Shown in pieces: positions 7,374 through 8,550 of a stretch of DNA of 8,550 bases. The position numbers and the translations under genes are program-made. The notes below the pieces were generated by a model that made no database searches, was not told the origin of the DNA, and worked only from the letters and a program-made list of their open reading frames with translations. Every line of letters starts with the position of its first letter. Position 1 is the first letter of the stretch. Origin of the DNA: Chloroflexota bacterium (GTDB taxonomy: Bacteria > Chloroflexota > Anaerolineae > B4-G1 > SLSP01); NCBI GenBank assembly GCA_022707665.1, contig JAKJAE010000097.1:1-8550 (forward strand), given 5' to 3'.

Positions 7374-7475
7374 CGCGGCTCCTTCGTCAAACCCGCTCTG
7401 TTCGAACCAATACCTCTACCACGACCGGTTACCTTCGTGCAGGATTCCAGCTAAGGGACCCGCCCCTGCTTACAG

Positions 7476-8303
7476 CTACTCCACCCCATTCGCCCCCTTT
7501 AGCGAGCAGCGCATCGTATACATCGGACGTTCGCACACAAACCCGAGCTTCTCGAGAAAGGCAAGTCCGACCTGGTTATCCTGATCAATGATCGTGAAAA
7601 CACTACGGCCCTGTGCGCTATGAGCCTGAACAAGCGCGGTCACGATCGCAGTCGCATAACCCTGACGGCGGAACTCCTTGCGGGTTACGATCGTGTTGAT
7701 CTGTGCAGCGCCGGGCAAGCACACGGAAGTGAGGCCCATCGCGATCAGCCTGCGCCGGTCCCAGACGCCATAGGCGGGCCCCTGTTGAAACGGCTCCCCT
7801 CCGACCGACAGCGGACAGGGAACGGCCTCTGCTTCGGCCAGTGCCTGAGCCGCCACCAGGTCGCCATCGGCCAGCGCCTCGACGTGCCGGGCGCGCATCC
7901 CTTCGGAGGACGTGCGCGCAAGCTGCGAGAGGTCACCTGGCGTGCGCCGGTACACCATTTGGCAACGTGGCGTGACCGAGATAATCGAGAACGCACGCTC
8001 GGCAATCGCGCGCTGTTCTTCATTGACCATGAGCAGCACTTCGCTGCCCGGATCGGCCAGGAAGGCAGCATAGGTCGCCAGCAACTCCGCTGAGTCTCCC
8101 ACAAACGTCAAACCCAGCGTTGGGGATATGCGGCAACTCGCTACCGACATCGTCGGAGAGTGAGCGATGTCACATTCGGACGCCAGTGCAGTCACATTGG
8201 CGACGAAAGCGTAGTTCGCCAGCGTCCAGTTCAGATCGCGGGTTCGCACCTCGAGCTGGCTTGCCAACGGCGAGGCGTGGGCTGTAGGGCCATATGCAGC
8301 CAT
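7476..8303 (-). CDS. GNAT-family N-acetyltransferase with an uncharacterised N-terminal half
   Basis: Probable acetyl-CoA-dependent acyltransferase of 275 residues from ATG 8303. The C-terminal half is a standard GNAT fold: beta strand INTIVTRKEF (202-211), the acetyl-CoA pyrophosphate loop RRQGYA (212-217), helix ATAIVTALVQAHSAQG, and the closing IIDQDNQVGLAFLEKLGF (238-255) that matches the 'N-x2-A-x2-L/F-Y-x-K-x-GF' ending. Residues 1 to about 170 lack a motif I can name; they have alternating strand and helix character and might be a second, degenerate GNAT-like domain. No membrane segment or signal peptide is seen. It starts 1 base after the biotin carrier stop codon with AGGGA 4 bases ahead, implying translational coupling. 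A TTG at 8318 could extend it by five codons but would overlap the carrier. The acceptor is unknown; position suggests, but does not show, a link with the pump. Confidence 0.85.
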   Translation of the reverse strand: MAAYGPTAHASPLASQLEVRTRDLNWTLANYAFVANVTALASECDIAHSPTMSVASCRISPTLGLTFVGDSAELLATYAAFLADPGSEVLLMVNEEQRAIAERAFSIISVTPRCQMVYRRTPGDLSQLARTSSEGMRARHVEALADGDLVAAQALAEAEAVPCPLSVGGEPFQQGPAYGVWDRRRLIAMGLTSVCLPGAAQINTIVTRKEFRRQGYATAIVTALVQAHSAQGRSVFTIIDQDNQVGLAFLEKLGFVCERPMYTMRCSLKGANGVE

Positions 8304-8304
8304 G

Positions 8305-8550
8305 CTATCCCTCTGCAATCAGCATCAGGGTTTGTCCGTGCTGGACCTGCTGACCGACGCTGACTGATACCTCCGTGACCACGCCCGACCGGAGCGAGCG
8401 GATCGGGTTGTTCATCTTCATGGCCTCAAGGACACAGAGCTCCTGCCCCACATCGATGCGGTCGCCGGAGCTGACCGACAGAGCAACAATGGTGCCAGGC
8501 AAAGGTGCCGTTATCGCACCGCTAACCGCTGGTTCACCCGGCATGGACGC
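8305..8550 (-). CDS. Biotin carrier (biotinyl-domain) protein of a decarboxylase/carboxylase; open at the window edge
   Basis: Biotinyl domain that shuttles the carboxyl group from the carboxyltransferase to the membrane pump. The signature EAMKM is at residues 40-44 counted from ATG 8544, with the biotinylated Lys43 lying 36 residues before the C-terminus, as is usual. The domain begins at APLPGTIVALSV (13-24) and ends at GQQVQHGQTLMLIAEG (64-79), including the second-half pseudo-repeat expected of the flattened barrel. The frame stays open to the right edge (codons GCG TCC before the ATG). This may therefore be a separate short carrier starting at 8544, a carrier with an Ala/Pro linker such as GcdC or MmdC, or the tail of a longer subunit such as OadA. 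It overlaps nothing: the stop at 8305 is 1 base from the acetyltransferase ATG. The domain call is firm; the protein's full length is not. Confidence 0.9.
   Translation of the reverse strand, partial: ASMPGEPAVSGAITAPLPGTIVALSVSSGDRIDVGQELCVLEAMKMNNPIRSLRSGVVTEVSVSVGQQVQHGQTLMLIAEG
8308..8312 (-). promoter_or_regulatory. Ribosome binding site inside the biotin carrier 3' end
   Basis: AGGGA on the minus strand overlaps the last codons of the carrier gene and stands 4 bases before ATG 8303. It favours that ATG over TTG 8318 for the acetyltransferase start. Confidence 0.5.

Noticed and set aside
7389..7412. GGTTCGAAC on the minus strand, resembling the T-loop of a tRNA
   Set aside because: The flanking bases do not pair as a T-stem, and no acceptor, D or anticodon stem can be drawn in the 102-bp gap.
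7620..8093. 157-codon open frame on the plus strand
   Set aside because: It is antisense to the acetyltransferase, whose GNAT motifs are clear; no motif in the shadow product.
8304..8318. Acetyltransferase starting at TTG 8318
   Set aside because: It would overlap the carrier gene by 14 bases and begin with residues of no conserved character; ATG 8303 has AGGGA at a suitable distance.
1..8550. Signs of mobile elements, CRISPR arrays, tRNA/rRNA genes or defence systems
   Set aside because: No transposase, integrase, regular repeat-spacer pattern, or RNA-gene structure was found on either strand; all but about 100-bp gaps are covered by recognisable metabolic or transport genes.

Overview
The window looks like chromosomal DNA from a fairly GC-rich anaerobic bacterium, most likely Chloroflexota (Anaerolineae or a relative). 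Two things suggest this. The first gene is a GT39-type membrane protein with the C-terminal beta-sandwich tail (a 'G-D/E-T-x-x-L-x-L-Y-W' strand and a 'G-x-Y-T-x-E-V' strand) that I associate with Chloroflexota glycosyltransferases. The minus-strand genes form a ferredoxin-dependent, oxygen-sensitive 2-oxoacid oxidoreductase next to a Na+-pumping decarboxylase. The taxonomy is inference from protein style, not a search result.

Left part, plus strand (1-3348): the 3' two-thirds or so of a GT39-like glycosyltransferase gene that begins before the window, then, after a 100-bp gap, a complete major facilitator superfamily (MFS) efflux-type transporter starting at TTG. These two genes converge on the rest of the window at 3349-3411, a 63-bp junction with one weak hairpin.

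Right part, minus strand (8550 down to 3412): seven genes in one direction, read as biotin carrier protein (open at the right edge), GNAT acetyltransferase, Na+-translocating decarboxylase beta subunit (OadB/GcdB/MmdB family), 2x[4Fe-4S] ferredoxin subunit, then the alpha, beta and gamma subunits of a 2-oxoacid:ferredoxin oxidoreductase of the VOR/KOR type. Spacings are 1, 102, 114, 12, 26 and 27 bp, and each complete gene has a recognisable Shine-Dalgarno sequence. I see no convincing promoter inside the cluster, so transcription probably starts to the right of the window.

Working model (inference): the four-subunit oxidoreductase converts a 2-oxoacid plus CoA to acyl-CoA, CO2 and reduced ferredoxin. 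A biotin-dependent decarboxylase, of which the carrier and membrane pump are visible here, then decarboxylates a carboxylated acyl-CoA or oxoacid and exports Na+. The whole would be an energy-conserving amino-acid or organic-acid catabolic module, or, run backwards, a Na+-driven carboxylation module. The carboxyltransferase subunit needed to load biotin is not in the window and would be expected just beyond the right edge. The acetyltransferase between the carrier and the pump is the least explained member. There is no RNA gene, CRISPR array, insertion sequence or gene-free stretch longer than about 115 bp.
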